Positions 5,795 through 6,061 of a stretch of 6,061 bases of DNA are shown here, piece after piece. Source of the DNA: JBLHGN01 sp047616325 (GTDB lineage Bacteria > Pseudomonadota > Gammaproteobacteria > Pseudomonadales > Cellvibrionaceae). The translations under genes and the position numbers were made by a program. How positions within the stretch are numbered: position 1 is the stretch's first letter; every line of letters starts with the position of its first letter. Below the pieces are notes generated by a model. That model was not told the origin of the DNA and ran no database searches. It saw only the letters and a list, made by a program, of their open reading frames with translations. The stretch spans positions 1 through 6,061 of the forward strand of contig JBLHGN010000226.1 of NCBI GenBank assembly GCA_047616325.1, written 5' to 3'.

Positions 5795-5942
5795 GGACCC
5801 TGCCTCTCCCACATCTCAAGCGTATTATACGGTCGTGAACCAAGGGGATGTGTTAGAGGCTACGTTTGCGAGCGATCGTCCAACACTAGATGAAGACCCC
5901 CCCAAAAGTGACGATTCTGAGTTAAAAGCAGAAGGTATATAA
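5772..5942 (+). CDS. Small acidic hypothetical protein, 56 residues, overlapping the preceding gene
   Basis: Unrecognised. From ATG 5772 it encodes 56 residues: a short beta-like N-terminus (S-F-R-L-I-G-R-D) and Y-Y-T-V-V-N-Q-G-D-V-L-E-A-T-F, then an Asp/Glu-rich tail (D-E-D-P-P-K-S-D-D-S-E-L). GTG 5766 with AAGG (5756-5759) six bases upstream is an equally good start and would give 58 residues. It lies in the +1 frame relative to the preceding gene and overlaps its end, consistent with translational coupling. Its own frame has a TAG at 5748-5750, so it is not a simple long alternate frame of that gene. It could also be the displaced C-terminus of the preceding protein after a frameshift. The acidic composition resembles its neighbour. 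Confidence 0.42.
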   Translation: MSFRLIGRDPASPTSQAYYTVVNQGDVLEATFASDRPTLDEDPPKSDDSELKAEGI

Positions 5943-5984
5943 GGATTTGAAGTCCAAAGGTACGAAAACCTACGTCAAGGCTCT

Positions 5985-6048
5985 TATCGCCTAGGCGCGG
6001 ACGGCGGATAGTGGCAAAGCTCGCTTGGTGGGAGTCGGCCACCAGCGA
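5985..6048. repeat. Two adjacent imperfect hairpins near the right edge
   Basis: The first pairs TATCGCC (5985-5991) with GGCGGATA (6003-6010), leaving one bulged base, and contains the 10-bp palindrome CGCCTAGGCG (5988-5997) as a competing fold. The second pairs TCGCT-T-GGTGG (6021-6031) with CCACCAGCGA (6039-6048), ten pairs with one bulged T and a seven-base loop GAGTCGG. Neither is followed by a T-run, so neither is a standard terminator. This stretch looks more GC-rich than the preceding genes. No gene is visible from 5943 to the window end. They may be part of an element end or an RNA structure that continues beyond the window. Confidence 0.5.
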
Positions 6049-6061
6049 TCATTGGCGCTGC

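Noticed and set aside
5860..6042. 60-codon minus-strand open frame at the right edge
   Set aside because: It overlaps the small acidic frame and both hairpins, and has no recognisable features.

Overview
The window looks like a piece of accessory or rearranged chromosome from a marine-type gammaproteobacterium (my estimate is moderate GC, mid-40s percent). This placement is inference. It rests on a protein with two cyclic-nucleotide-binding domains plus a rhodanese domain (a gammaproteobacterial architecture), a GlyGly-CTERM-like surface-sorting tail, a bacterial-type tRNA-Pro(CGG), and two unrelated broken insertion sequences.

Layout from left to right. Positions 1-472 hold the catalytic C-terminal half of an IS30-family transposase, cut by the window edge and broken by one lost base. 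Positions 473-970 carry no convincing gene. A near-consensus sigma70 promoter (971-999) drives a tRNA-Pro(CGG) at 1008-1082 that lacks an encoded CCA and has an enlarged variable loop. After a gene-free AT-rich leader comes a plus-strand gene (1387-2451) for a two-cNMP-domain/rhodanese protein in which both hallmark residues, the phosphate-binding Arg and the rhodanese Cys, are replaced. It converges on a minus-strand gene (3999-2428) for an exported protein with two RTX-like repeats, a G-T-[LIV]-x-x five-residue repeat tract and a GlyGly-CTERM-like end. The minus-strand frame runs on for 39 residues past that end, through the intergenic terminator hairpin and into the 3' end of its neighbour, so its native stop codon has probably been lost.

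From about 4043 to at least 5150 lies a second insertion sequence. It has a left end with repeated AATGCGGA boxes and an outward TTGACA, a pair of 28-bp imperfect direct repeats in the transposase leader, and a DD(35)E transposase broken by several frameshifts and an internal deletion. To its right are an unrecognised acidic 140-residue protein (5372-5794), a small overlapping reading frame (5772-5942) and two imperfect hairpins near the right edge.

No known defence, CRISPR, phage or biosynthetic system is present. The region reads as a landing zone for insertion sequences around a tRNA gene, with one degenerate regulator-like protein, one exported repeat protein and one orphan acidic protein pair. 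The least explained items are the orphan pair with the flanking hairpins, the two-fold degenerate cNMP/rhodanese protein, and the read-through end of the exported protein.
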